A stretch of 64,000 nucleotides of DNA from Gnetum montanum (taxonomy: Eukaryota > Streptophyta > Gnetopsida > Gnetales > Gnetaceae), in assembly GCA_015680685.1 (NCBI GenBank), contig MNCI01001838.1, forward strand, positions 268,988 to 332,987, in the 5' to 3' direction. The translations under genes were made by a program, and so were the position numbers. The stretch's first letter is position 1; every line of letters begins with the position of its first letter. The notes below the pieces were generated by a model. That model was not told the origin of the DNA, did not search any database, and saw only the letters and a program-made list of their open reading frames with translations. Shown here piece after piece: positions 1-11,320 of the stretch.

Positions 1-780
1 AATATCGTGGCCGCCGCGATATCGCGTCTTCCCTTGCGATATCGCGTACGCGTTATCGCGTCCCCCCGCCATATCTATAAATAAGAGGCGGCACTCCCTT
101 CATTTTCCAATCCTGGCTAGAAGTAGCGAAGCTCTGGCAGATTGATCACTCCAGAGTTAGAATTTTTCCCATGTGCCCGTAGTAGGAGTCCTAGAGTGAA
201 TGGCTCTTTATTCGAGCAGCTTGTAACCTGAACCCAAGTCGTGTACGGCTAGTCAAGGAATCGGCTACTCATTGCTAGGCTAGAACGTGTGATAAGTACG
301 ACTTAGTTACGAGCACCCACGGGTGTGTACGGCTAGCTAAGGAATCGGCTGCTTAACACACTTAGGCTAAATAGGTGCCCCAGTCCGACCACTTCGAGCA
401 CTTGTGTTACGTGTGGTGATCCCAGTAACGATTAGCGTTTGGTAAGCCACAGTTGCGTAGTTCAGGGTGTGTCCGGTAAGTGGGAACTGATGCTGACGCT
501 AGTTAATTTAGACTTAGGACATTAGTTAGAGTTAGTGAGTTTCTCAACCCTTTCCCCTGATAGCATAGAAGATAAACCGAAAAGGACCAAAAAAATCACA
601 TACCTCAGACTTGCTTAACCATACACCATGAAACTTACAAGCAAGCCTGGGAAGACAACAAACGATTAACCCCAAGTGTTTCTTGTGGTGTTAAGGCATT
701 TAGTCTACGGAGTTCGACCGGATCGCGCGTGCACGCTCGTATTCGTATGGTTGAGTGTAGGGGTACCTCGCCACTCATCA
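1..780 (+). repeat. LTR 'W' (A-family), left end cut by window edge
   Basis: This is a long terminal repeat of the same family as the LTRs of element A (33143 and 41588) and element D (57172). It has CpG-rich palindromes built on GATATCGC at about 15-60, a TATA box, and a long transcribed part with the shared phrases about 'cgtgtacggctagtcaagg' type leader sequence and a final segment ending in CATCA at 780. The bases that follow are integrase coding sequence of element F. So W is either a solo LTR or the 3' LTR of an element lying to the left. The left end and left target duplication are outside the window. Confidence 0.8.
75..83 (+). promoter_or_regulatory. TATA box of LTR W
   Basis: CTATAAATA followed by AGAGGCGGC. 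The same block occurs at the matching place in the LTRs of A and D, about 15-30 bases after the GATATCGC palindromes. It is the likely Pol II promoter of this LTR family. Confidence 0.65.
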
Positions 781-1640
781 ACAGTCCTACATCATAGTAA
801 CTGTTGATTATTGCACAAAGTGGATAGAAGTAGCTACAGTAAAATATTATACAACTACAATAGCTATCAAATTCTTTTAGCAACATGTGGTAAACAATTT
901 GGAGTATAACCCATGCTCATATCAAATAATGGGACTAACTTCACAAGATCTACATTCAAGAAGCTAATGAAACAAGTTGAGGTTAATCACAAATTCACTA
1001 CACCTAATCACCCCTAAGCAAATGATCAAGTAGAAGTAACTAACAGCAAAATCATAAGAATATTAACTAGATCTATTAGTTGCTATAGGAAGGATATGAG
1101 CACTGATCTTAATGATGCTCTATGCACACATAGATCAACTTGGAAACATCCTAGAGGGTATTTCCCATATGACTTAAGGTACGGTAAACTACCTACTTTA
1201 CCAATCCAAGAAAAAATCAATATCCTTTCTACTGCTAGTACACTTGATCTTGATTTAAGCTTCGCTCAAAGAGAATGCCTAATGAATTTAAATCTCTTAG
1301 ATGAAAATAGACTAGTAGCTCAAATAAGTAATAAAATTCACAAAAACTACTCCAAATGTAGACATGATGCCAAAATATGACAAGTGGCTACCATGTCGGG
1401 TGACAAAGTCCTTTACTATAACCCTAGTCACATTCTACAAAAGGCTAAGTTCCAAACCTTATGGTAGGGGTCCTATATCATCTATGTTATATACTAATTA
1501 GGCATCATGCAAATCTATCACCCAACAAGCCCAAAAAAATTCATTCCTTGCAATATTCAACAAGTAAAATCATATTGTGATTTTTCTTACTCTTTCAAGG
1601 ACTCTACCCTATCTACCAAGTAGTTCACTACCCATTCAGT
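781..1640 (+). pseudogene. Element F: integrase core and C-terminal part, decayed
   Basis: Reading-frame pieces match a Ty3/gypsy integrase. A first-Asp strand motif (VDYCTKW) is at about 800-830, an NGTNF motif (second Asp changed in context) at about 930, and the PNHP..ANDQVEVTN region carrying the catalytic Glu at about 1000-1040. The conserved WAYR/ST-type segment follows in the open stretch 1096-1380 (LPTLPIQ, DLDLSFAQRE). In-frame stops, such as the one after the PNHP motif, and frameshifts show it is dead. It is the closest relative of the integrase of element E at 59830-61200. The N-terminal half is missing because LTR W is inserted in front. Confidence 0.8.
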
Positions 1641-3290
1641 CTTTCTAATCTCCATTCTTAATCATAGTTGTGGGGGTGTCAAGTTTAACACTTAGGCATC
1701 AATACTTCTTATATTTTTCTACTTTTTACTTTTTATTTGTCTTACCAATTTTTACATTCTTTCATATATTTTTCATTCTTTTCTATTTTTCCCTATTTTC
1801 TAATCATTTTTCATTATTTGATATCTTTTATATTCTTTTTACATTTTTTCACTCTTGTTATTTTTTTATGATTTTTCATTACTTTTATTATACATACTTT
1901 TGTTTATTTTTCCAATCAAGTGTAAAGGAATAAAACAAGATGTAGTTCCAATAATGTGAATATTACCCTATGTTATCAAATCATTGAAGGACTAATTATA
2001 TATGTAGTGAGACCACATCATCCATCCACTCATTTCCAATAACAAGAGGTTCTTATCATGGACATAATAATATTCTTCTCACAATAAAACTAAAATAAAC
2101 TTTTGATCATTATGCCTAGATAGAAAAGTGAAGAATCAAGTGGGAATGAAAAGGGTGTGACATTAAGGGTATTTGAGGATTCTCTAAGTTTTTGGCTATA
2201 AATCTTATCATGTTGTTAAGTTGTATTATTCACCTAAGTTCTAATGAAAACTGGAAGTATGTCCAAAATAAGTGCTACCTTACCATGTCAATGGAAAGTA
2301 ATGTTACCCATGCCTGAAGGTAGTCCTTTGGTAAGGTTGACATAGTAATAACATAAAAAATACATAGAATAAAAACTTCTAAGGGTTCCATTGGAAAGAC
2401 ATGTTAGCCATTCCTAAAGGTAGGTAACTTCTCAAAAATTTCAAGGTTTCTTACACTTGCATTAGTTACAGGGCTAGAAAGACATGTTACTTATGCCTAA
2501 AGGCACTCCTATGTCTAATGGCCAAGTTTCCTTCAAAAAAATAAATTCTACTATTAATAAACTACTTCCTTGAATTTCATTGCCAAGTGTTTATACTTCT
2601 TGCAATTGTGATAGTATTTTACTTGTTAGTTTTGAGATGATACAATGTGATGTCACTTGTAACTGGTATGAACTTGGTTTGAATCTTGGATAGAAGGGCT
2701 AATGATTACTTTAACCATGCATCACACATAGAATTCATTATGCTTATGGTAAGACACCTCATGTCCTAATTTCTACAATCACTGCTACTCTCATTCCACG
2801 TCACTGTTATATATAATCATAGTTTAATGGTTCTGTATAATATAGTTTTATGTTCTCATTAAGATAATAGTGACATTTATGTTTTATAAGACATGTATGT
2901 TTTACATTCAACTCTTTCAATGTCTATGGACACTTGTAGGTGTGGGTAAATAAGGGCACTAAGGGCAGGAGCCTACTTTGGGAAGAACCCACTTATATAA
3001 CTCATGTGCTTCATACCTGATGGCTAATGTCACATCATCTTGTGCCTCTAGAACAATTGAATAATCATTGTTGCTTTCCTATCTACTCATCTTCCATCAT
3101 ACATTTGGCAAATCTTACCAATCATCTCCAACAAACCTAATCAACTTACTTTGTCTAAATGTCTTCTTTCATACATTTTTTATGATAAATTCTTACATTC
3201 GAAGCATCATCCATGATTAAGAACCCTTCTACCTTCCAAAATTTCCATTGCATTTATTTTTTTCACCAAAAATCACTCAAAATATGTAAA
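1641..3290 (+). other. Element F: 3' noncoding region with conserved motif chain
   Basis: I see no long reading frame here (the 1670-1933 frame is a T-rich shadow). The region starts with a PPT-like TAGTTGTGGGGGT at 1665-1677, then a T-rich tract at 1690-1900. Short motifs shared with the other elements follow: GTGAGACCACATCATCCATC near 2006, AAGGGTGTGACATTAAGGG near 2150, ACATGTTACCCATGCCTGAA-type copies near 2300 and 2485, and a GGGAAGAACCCACTT block at 2961-2996. Their order is the same as in E, A, B, D and G. Confidence 0.7.
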
Positions 3291-3294
3291 AATT

Positions 3295-3400
3295 TCACAG
3301 TGACATCATAGCTATGGTGTATCATCCCCTGTGATGTCGTCGTGGCTATGATGTCACATCTACAATGTCATTGTTGCAAAAAAACTATATATATTCACAA
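3295..3400 (+). promoter_or_regulatory. Element F: internal palindrome + TATA block, candidate second promoter
   Basis: An exact 13-bp inverted repeat has one arm GTGACATCATAGC at 3300-3312 and the other, GCTATGATGTCAC, at 3345-3357. A TATATATATT box follows at 3386-3394. The layout (palindromic GAT-TC/GACATC units, then a TATA box) copies the U3 promoter layout of the LTRs and lies about 500 bases upstream of the post-pol reading frame. Element E has the matching block at 62763-62851. A promoter role is inferred. Confidence 0.4.
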
Positions 3401-3899
3401 TGAATTAGAAATTTTTCATTCTTATCATTTGATGCATAGGGAGTTTATGTTGTTTTTCTAATCCTTTGGCAACCAAACTTCAAAGCTTCATAACTCCAAT
3501 TTGTGTGATTCTTGATCCCTTTTGATCATGGAGAGACCTAGTCATGGGAAAGAGTGTGGTGCATAGTGGTGAGATTTGAACCAATATTTTCTAATGCCTA
3601 GAAGAACACATTAAGGGTAATAACCATAACAATTAATCAAATTTTTTAACTAAAATACTCAAATAAGAGCTAATAAAGCTAACTATTCTTCCCAATTAAC
3701 CATTCCAATACAAATTAAATAAGAATATAACAATTGTGAGATGTCATAAAGAACTAAATTGTTCTTAATACATTAGAAAATAAAATAATTAAGAGTTTGT
3801 TTTAAAACACTTTCTAACTTTGCAATCCTAATAAAAGCTAAAAAGTAATAATAAGGATAAATTTTGATTGATTCAAGAACCCGATAGAGCATTATTAAC
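3401..3899 (+). other. Element F: leader and AT-rich spacer before post-pol ORF
   Basis: This region contains a third PPT-like motif copy (TAGTCATGGGAAAG, 3540-3552) and a conserved ATTTTCTAATGCCTAGAAG segment near 3585-3605. After that come about 280 bases of very AT-rich sequence with no reading frame. The same order is seen at 62850-63410 in E. The AT-rich part could be an intron, or just an untranslated leader. Confidence 0.45.
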
Positions 3900-6720
3900 C
3901 ATTGGGAACTTATTTAAAATCTTTGGGTAATCTTAAACAAATCCTTTATGATTGCAAATGGCTCCTAAAAGACTTGCAGCTAAAGGAACCTCACAAAAAA
4001 AGGGCAAAAAACCCAAATGAAGAGGACAAGTTGGAGAGAAAACTCTGCAAGCTAACCAAGAGGCTCAATCCTTCAATATTCATCAACCTACACCTACAAC
4101 AAAGAAATCAGCACAAGCTAAAGTTGAAGCACTACTCACTCAAGATCAAGGACAATGCCTCATGCTATTAAATGAGTGTCTCCAAGCTATCTAACAAAAG
4201 TCAATTAGGTCCACAGTCATTGTGGAACTTAATTTTGGACCATTCATGGAGTTTGCACTTGCTAACATCTAGGAACAACTCCAAGATTCTCCTCTTTGTC
4301 CCACACTCTCATGTAATGGTAAATGGTACCTAGGGAAGGTTTACCAATTTTAGAAAAATAAGTAGGATGATGCCACCATTAAAATTGAAGGAGTCACAGT
4401 TCCCTATTCAATATAGGCAACCACCAAGGCACTAAATCTTCCTAATTTCTAAGCCAATACTGCACAATTATCTATAAGATCTAACACTAATGTAAAGAAA
4501 TTGTGGCTACGGAGGGCTTATGAAACAAAAAATAAGGAATATAGTGTATTATCCATAGAATAAAAGATCTACTTTAAGATTGAGACCTATCACATTTTTC
4601 CCACTATGAGATTGAATAAAATTTCTACCTATGAAGCTAGAGGAAGTGTCATCCTCATGGGAAAATTCTAAGCAAATATGGCTCATCTATTATTTTTGAA
4701 AATCCAAAGAAGCTTTAAAGAAAAGAAGATAGGGTAACTCATATTATCATTCTCTTGCCTCATCAAAAGACTATGCATATAAGAAAGAATTCTTGGATAC
4801 ACCAATGACATTCTTCGCAAAGCCCAAAATGCATCCTATGCTAAGATCTCAAAACTAGTGCTTCCCAAAAAAGATCAATTGGAAAAGCCAACGAGCACTA
4901 CGGGAGCTATAGGATCTATGCCAATAAGAAATGTTCCAGCTATAGGACAAGAGCAAGCAAGACCCAATGGGTTAACACTAGCTAGTGATAGACCTAGATC
5001 AAGCACTCCACCAGCACAACAGGACTACAAATCCTCCATGAGCCATTTCCATTAAATTACTAAAACCACCAGCTAGGGAAACAAAGAGGTCTCTACTATG
5101 TATAAAGTAAGAGACAATCCAAGAAGGCCTATAGCCTCAATAGGGCTTACTAGTGGTTAAGTTTCATTATAGGAAAGAGAGGATGAGGATTGGACACAAC
5201 ATATATTTGGGAATGCTTCATCCTTCCAGGTTATGCTTAAAACATGAGAAGAAGTCACAGTCATGGTTATGCAACATTAGGATGCAGTAGGAATAGCTGA
5301 AGTAATTACAAATCACATTAAAGAATCCTTTAATATTCTTTTTGTGCCACCAACTAATATAATTAGAGCTAGATATATTGAAACTATAGTCAGAACCTCC
5401 ATGGCCCCACATAAACATGAAGATATTTTAGATTAACTATTACAAATAGGGTAAGTAATGGAGAACCTTTGTGATATCCCCACTGATATCACTACAGTAT
5501 AGTCTGAACTTATCTCAACCAAGGACAAGCTAGTGATGAAAAAATCTAGGGCAGAATATGCAAAAATTAAAGTGTAGAGGTTACAAGAAGAATTAGCTGG
5601 ATTAAGAGTAGAAAAGAAAGACCCTACATGATACACTAGGCCATACCAGCTAGATTAATTCAGAACTGAACAGATAGCTCAACTGGTAACCAGAATCCTC
5701 TAGATGTTGATGCAAAGGGAGAAGGCAATGTGAAATGCCTCAATGGCCAAAGCACAAACTTATGCTCATGCTAAATCCCTGACTCCCTTAGAAGAGGAGA
5801 ATAAAAGAATTGCTGCAAAGAACATGAGGTTGATAGAAATAAAAAAGTAAATAGAAGAAAGCATTCATCAACTAAAAGAGTAGTTGGCTAGAGGCAACCT
5901 CAACATGAGAAAAATGACCTGAGAAAATAGATCCCTATCAATGGAAGAAGTCTACACAATCTAGCAAAATTCAACCATTAAAATTAGTGTGTGGAGAAAT
6001 GAGGCCAAGAAGCATGAAAGGCTAAAAGACCACTTCAAAGACTAAGTTGGCATGTAGAAGTAAATAAATGAAAAGGAAATCCATATGGATAATGTCAAGA
6101 TCAGTTCAATTACAACACAAACACCCAATTGGCAGCAAATCTTGTCTAGACTTACTCACAAACATAAAGCATAAATCAAGAATAAAGACCTACAAATAGA
6201 GGACCTAACCAAGTACATGGGATTAGCAAACCTTCATTATGCTAATCTAGCCATGCTTACAATAGGTAGGCCCAGAACTTAACTGGAGCAATAAGTGGTC
6301 ATTGTATATGCACTATATGAGAAGGAGTTTTTAGATAGGAAGGATGCATAAAAAAAGCTACACATTACAAACTTCAAGCTCCGAGTGATCAAGGCTAGCT
6401 ACTAGGACCAAAAATATGTTGCATAAATCTGGCTTACAGAATGACAAATTATCAAGAATTAAGGAAGATAGCTAGAGCATTTAAAGAAGAAAGGAGGTAG
6501 TTCAAGGCCTAGTATGTAAAAAAAGAACAAGATGTTTCTACAATTATCATGTCCATTGGAAGTACCAACTCCAGCAAACATCATAGAGTTCTCCTAGATG
6601 GTACATGATCCAAGATTAGAGGAAAAAATTTGGTCATTACTAAATAGATACCAATTCAAAATCCCAATGACAAAGGAAAGAAGTCGATGGAGGAGCCACT
6701 GCCACTCGGGACTTAAAGGC
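3900..6720 (+). pseudogene. Element F: post-pol ORF (plant-transposon-type domain, then coiled-coil-like part)
   Basis: One reading frame, broken mainly by TAG, TAA and TGA, can be followed for about 900 codons between pol and the 3' LTR. Near 4220-4760 it has motifs such as VELNFGPF, NGKWYLGKVYQF, KIYFKIETYHIFP and SFSCLIKRLCI. These look like the 'putative plant transposon protein' domain found in Athila-type ORFs, a family assignment made from memory. From about 5500 to 6600 the product is rich in Lys, Glu, Gln and Leu with heptad-like spacing (for example RLQEELAGLRVEKK), so a coiled coil is likely. Sister copies are at 10200-11320 (G) and 63415-64000 (E). A, B and D lack it. Confidence 0.6.
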
Positions 6721-6953
6721 TACATTAAGCTAGATTTATGTTTGTAATATCTTATTTCATCATATGTGTCCATCATGCAATGCATGATAATTTTGTAAAC
6801 ATCACTCAAATCACAATGCAGCATTCATAGTAGAATCATTAGTGTATATAAGTCATGATGTCAAAGTTTGTAAATGACCCCAAAATTTTGTAAGGAACTC
6901 TATCCTCCTTTTGTTTTAACTCAAGGATAAGTTTCTAGTTAGTCATGGGGGCA
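6721..6953 (+). other. Element F: 3' end and polypurine tract
   Basis: Short untranslated tail. It ends in the PPT AGTCATGGGGG at 6941-6951, next to the LTR. The phrase TTTTGTAAGGAACTC before it is shared with the 3' ends of A (near 41545) and D, and loosely with B. Confidence 0.65.
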
Positions 6954-7849
6954 TAATAAAACCTTTTGTGTCATTAGCTATAATACTGTATCTATGATAT
7001 TGTAGCCTTGCTTACATCATCATAGATGTAATGTAGTGAGTCCTAGTCACCACCATAAATATAACCCACCATCGTGTTAAACGCAAATTTTTTTGCCAAT
7101 ACTTAGTTGAATACTTGTAGTTTGTTTTTATGATTTAGACTTAGTGATATAGTGAATGGTCACAGTGTGGTGTTAAACAGTTGTATGGAATCTTTGTTTG
7201 AGTGGATTTTTCTTAGGCATAATTCATGACCAGAAGTAAAGATCAAGATTGTTTTAAACCATTGTAGCATTCTACTTAGTTCATTTTTACTTAGTTTAAT
7301 TTTACCTTTCAACATGTTTACTTTACTTAAGTAATTTATAATTTTTCAAGTACTTTACATTTTCCTACATCTTTTAGTAAGGCAATATAAGTATGACTAG
7401 TTTCAAGCATGTAGTATAATCATTTGGTAACCCAGTGATGAGTTCACTTGATTTACTAAGTAGTGGATTTGCTTGATAATCCTAATGACAGTTGCATGAT
7501 CCCTTAATGTGTATGGTAGGCCAAGAACAGATACTTATCACCCATAGGCTAAATTTGTTTTTTTTTTTTTTTTACTTTCATTACACTTAGTCTTAGACTA
7601 TATTACTCTAATTCAACTATGTTTACACTTGGTCTTAATTTGAGCCAAACAACATCACCTATCACATGCCTCACCAAGGGTTAAACGATACAACTTAAAC
7701 TTCACTAACTCAATGTGAGAAGACAATGATTAAGAACTGAACCTTAACTACTAGTGAATCTACATTGGCCATCAATGAATTATGATTAGGTCGCACGTGC
7801 ACACTCATGACTTGTATGGTGGAGTGTTGGAATACCCAATAGCTCATCA
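6954..7849 (+). repeat. Element F: 3' LTR
   Basis: About 896 bp from just after the PPT to the terminal CATCA. A TATA-like CATAAATATAAC lies near 7056, preceded by degenerate palindromic ATCATAGATG units. The stretch around 7430-7550 shares phrases with LTRs of B (TGGTAGGC..GAACAGATACTTATCACC type). It is followed directly by pol sequence of element G, so F is inserted in G. The likely target duplication copy is ACTAC at 7850-7854; its partner is off the left edge. Confidence 0.75.
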
Positions 7850-8330
7850 ACTACCAATCCAAGTTTAACTTCATACACTCACAACTATCTGTGAGCTTGA
7901 CCTAGACATTAATCTAGCCCAAAAAAACATCTTTTCACACTCAATGTATCAGATGAAAACTGACAAATAATCCTAATGATGAATAAAGTGCATAATGCAC
8001 ACAATAAACAAAGTCATGATGCATGGATAAGAAAAGCTACATTCCAACCTCAAGATAAGGTCCTTTATTAGAATCCCATGCATATTCCACAAATCACTAA
8101 GTTTCAAACATTATGGAAAGGACCTTACATCATCCATTAAACTTTTCCTTCCAGAGCCATGACAATTTACCATCCAAAAAGCCTCAAAAGCACATACTAG
8201 TCAACACCTAGCAACTCAAACTATTTATGGATTTCCAAGTAACCAATGGCACTAACACCTCTATGCAAAAACAAGCATGCTCTATTTTTTAGATCTTCTC
8301 CTCTCAACTTAGTCATTGGAGAGATGGTCA
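7850..8330 (+). pseudogene. Element G: integrase C-terminal remnant
   Basis: Frame fragments such as LPIQV, CELDLDINLAQK and YQMKTDK align in order with the integrase C-terminal part of E (60740-60860) and F (1195-1330). Later pieces match the segment that follows (ESHA-type and 'PYIIH' region). It has several stops and frameshifts. It ends near the PPT-like TTAGTCATTGGAGAGATGG at 8309-8327, which marks the end of pol in A and D as well. Confidence 0.65.
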
Positions 8331-9600
8331 TCCATTATAACACCTTGATGAGGATCCCCAATTTTTTCAGCTTTTTATTTTACAATGGTTTTTATATATT
8401 TTTTCCATTTTCTTAATATTTTATTGATTATTTTATATATTTTCTCTTCTTTCCTTTTCTTTTCTTCTTAGTTAATTACATTTATTCTTGTTGGAAATCT
8501 CTAATTTTGTTCATTGCTACTGCAAATTTTGGAAATTTATTCAAAGCAACTATCAATATTATGATTGATTAACCAAAAGCCCAAATGTTTTCCTTGGATT
8601 ATGTTCTCTACTAATAGTGTGTTAATTCTCTAGTGGTATTAGCCAGTGAGTTCACAACATCCACCCATTCCATTTGCTCCATGGAAATTGTACATCATGG
8701 AAGCCTACAAGTTCTTTTACATTAAAACTAAAAGTGACATATGATCTTGTTATCCAACAAACTAGAAAAGGACCAAGTGGAAATGGAAAAAGGTTTAATG
8801 TTAAGGGGATTTTTTGTATTCTTCTCTCAACTTCATAAGTTTCATGATTCTCCACTGGTAAATCATCAATCCTATCATCGATCATAAAAAGGAAGCATGT
8901 CTTTGCATGGTGTGATTTCTATGAAAAAAGAAAACAACAATAACAGGAACTTAAAGCACACCTCTTAGACTCATTAATGGGCTACAAGCACTAATTATGG
9001 AGTTGGAAATACATGTTACCCATGCTTGAAGGCACCCCTCTAACTAAGATCCTACCAACTTCTTTCTTCATTTTTCTTCTTCTCTTAGAGTGATGATTTT
9101 CCTTTTGGGTTGTCATGAACTTTTGATGGTCGAAGACGAGGAATATGTCAATGCAAGATCATAGCAAATGAAATGGACTTGGTCTAGACTTAAAATGAAC
9201 CAATATAAAATCATCATAATCATAATTGTCACCAAGGATCTCAAACCATTTATCATCTGCAGTGCCCACAAACTCCTTACGATGAAGATATGCAAGGACA
9301 TAATAGGCATATGCTTGCTTTGGGAAAGACCCACCTACATTTCCTATAGTCTATCTTAAGTTAAAACCCTTAACCATGGGCTTCTTGTGCAATCCATCAT
9401 CTTGATTGCCTTACAACATCCAAGTTTTGCTTTATTTAACATCCAAACATCCTCCAAGAACTCATCTAATATGCTTTAATTACTTCTAATTTATCAAAGA
9501 TACCCTCTTTCATGTTGTTGCCATCATTTTATATCTTTCTAGGTTTAATTTAGCTCTTGTTTCATTCCCAAACTCACCTTAAATTCATCCATTTTCTAAA
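8331..9600 (+). other. Element G: 3' noncoding region with conserved motif chain
   Basis: No reading frame with a family resemblance is seen. The T-rich tract is at 8365-8470. Motifs shared with the other elements come in the same order: AGTGAGTTCACAACATCC near 8645, TTAATGTTAAGGGGATTTT near 8795, GTCTTTGCATGGTGTG near 8900, ACATGTTACCCATGCTTGAA near 9013 and a CTTTGGGAAAGACCCACC block near 9318. Confidence 0.65.
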
Positions 9601-9720
9601 TGAAAATATGGTTGTGTCGATGCATCCTCATCAACATAGTGGGATGAGTCAGCATAGCCCTTTTGAAGCATCTCAATCAACATAAGGTAAAAAACCTATA
9701 AATATGCATGACACTTAGCT
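9601..9720 (+). promoter_or_regulatory. Element G: candidate internal promoter
   Basis: A TATA box CTATAAATAT at 9696-9705 is preceded by repeated CATC, GATG and CAACAT units, at the same relative place as the internal TATA blocks of F and E. A PPT-like TGTTGTGGGGG follows at 9864-9874. The palindromes are weaker than in F. Promoter function is inferred. Confidence 0.3.
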
Positions 9721-10199
9721 CATTTTTCACCATTTTCTCAAAGTCCTAGAAGATTTTTGCACCATTTTTTAGAGCCAATGAACTTTCCAAAAGCTCTAAC
9801 TCATAAACTGCTTACCCGAATTTAACCGTTCTTTGATCCCCAAGCTACCAAAGATATGCTTTATGTTGTGGGGGCCTGTAAATCTTAAGTTTTTCATAGA
9901 AAATTTTTCAAAATTTTTCTTACTCCTTATGAATAAGATATAACTAATAATCATAAAGAGTTAATATTAATAAACAAACTCCATTACATGGAGATAAAAT
10001 CATATCACATCCCTACAATCATAAAACTAGAACTTAACAATCAAATCCTAACGTCTAAGAAATCAACATAATCTGATCTAACAAAGGAAGGTATCCAAAG
10101 GGAACAAAGCTTATGCCTAAGAGCTAATCATGGGTTATGTTTATGATCGTATATAACACCCAAGAGAGGACCGCAACTAGGAGGATCATTGTAGCCTAG
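9721..10199 (+). other. Element G: leader and AT-rich spacer
   Basis: Contains the PPT-like motif at 9864-9874, a TTTTTCTTACTCCTTATGAATAAG segment near 9915-9938 that matches the TTTCTAACNCCT phrase of the other elements, and then AT-rich sequence up to the start of the post-pol frame. No gene seen. Confidence 0.4.
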
Positions 10200-11320
10200 G
10201 GAGAAGCAACCCCTAGGAGGAAGGGGCTAACAACTATAATAACACCAATCCTAGGAGCAAGCAGCCGAGGCTACGCATGCTACTGAACCTCTTAGGGAGG
10301 AGACTAAGGTGGAATCTGTTAGACAAATTCCTACTATAGAAATGAATCAATCTAGGCAAGATGAGATCCCAAGACCCAGACCTAACTTAGAGGGCATACT
10401 TAGTGAAGCCTGCCTAGAAAGGATATGAACCAAGGAGGTCCAAAGCCCTATCTTGGAGGAGTTAAACTTTGGACTGTTCTTGGAATTAGCACCAAAAAAG
10501 ATCAAAAAACAATTGCAAGGGTCTCCTCTATGGCCCATTCTCTCCAACAGTGGGAAATGGTACATGTGGGAAGCCTACCTTTTCTAGAATAGTAGACAAG
10601 AAGATGGATTAGTCATCAAAAACATCACCATCTCCTACTCAAATAAAGTCATTATAGAAGCCCTTAGTTTATTTAACACTAGGGTAAAGCTAGTAGATAT
10701 CTCAATGTAGGCAAACCCGAAAGCAAAGAAAAAATGGATCCAACTGTATATGAAGTATACCATAAGGAGTATGATGCCCTGACAAAGGTGGAGAGAGCTT
10801 ATTTCAAGATCGTAGCCAATTACCTAAATCCAATGGTGAGACCAAGCAAGGTGACAACCTTCTCTGCCAAGGCATGTGTGACTCTAAGCAGAAAAATTAC
10901 AATCAACCTATCCCAACTCATCTTCCTTGAAATAGAAAAGTGTTTCAAGGAAAACATGAAGGGTAGGAAAACACTGCCCTTTCCATGCTTGACTAGAAAA
11001 TTATGTAAGATGGGAAGTATAGCCCACTATTCCAACAATGTGGTCCACTACTATCCTGTCACATCATGGTAGGAGATAATGAAAGACATGGTCATTACTA
11101 AGCTTCAAGAAGAGAAAAGACCACCACCACCACCTATAGTCCCAAAAACAACACCAAAGATGCTTGCAGCTACTGAGCACCTCAAAAAGCTTCAAGAGAA
11201 ATAGTTGCAACAACAACAAAGTTCTGGAGATGATGGGGAATCATTTGTCTACCATCCAACCATGAGCCATTTGAACAAGATCGCAAGGACCATTAGCTAA
11301 TTGGACAGTGAGATGATACC
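10200..11320 (+). pseudogene. Element G: post-pol ORF, decayed
   Basis: This is the second copy of the extra ORF described for element F. The first half, near 10330-10720, contains EELNFGLFLELAP and SGKWYMWEAYLF. It continues in the open frame 10734-11072 (112 residues) with YHKEYDALTKVERAYFKIV and LPFPCLTRKLCKMG, which line up with F at 4520-4780. Downstream of that is a Pro run (PPPPPIVPKTTP) and a short Gln-rich piece. There is no coiled-coil part as long as in F. It has at least five stops and one or more frameshifts. Confidence 0.6.

Noticed and set aside
1670-1933. Phe/Tyr-rich 87-residue frame resembling a membrane protein
   Set aside because: Low-complexity T-rich tract that is present after pol in all elements. 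No codon constraint.
3300-3360. Palindromic repeats as a CRISPR-like or integron-like array
   Set aside because: Eukaryotic retroelement context, no regular spacers. The promoter-like reading fits better.
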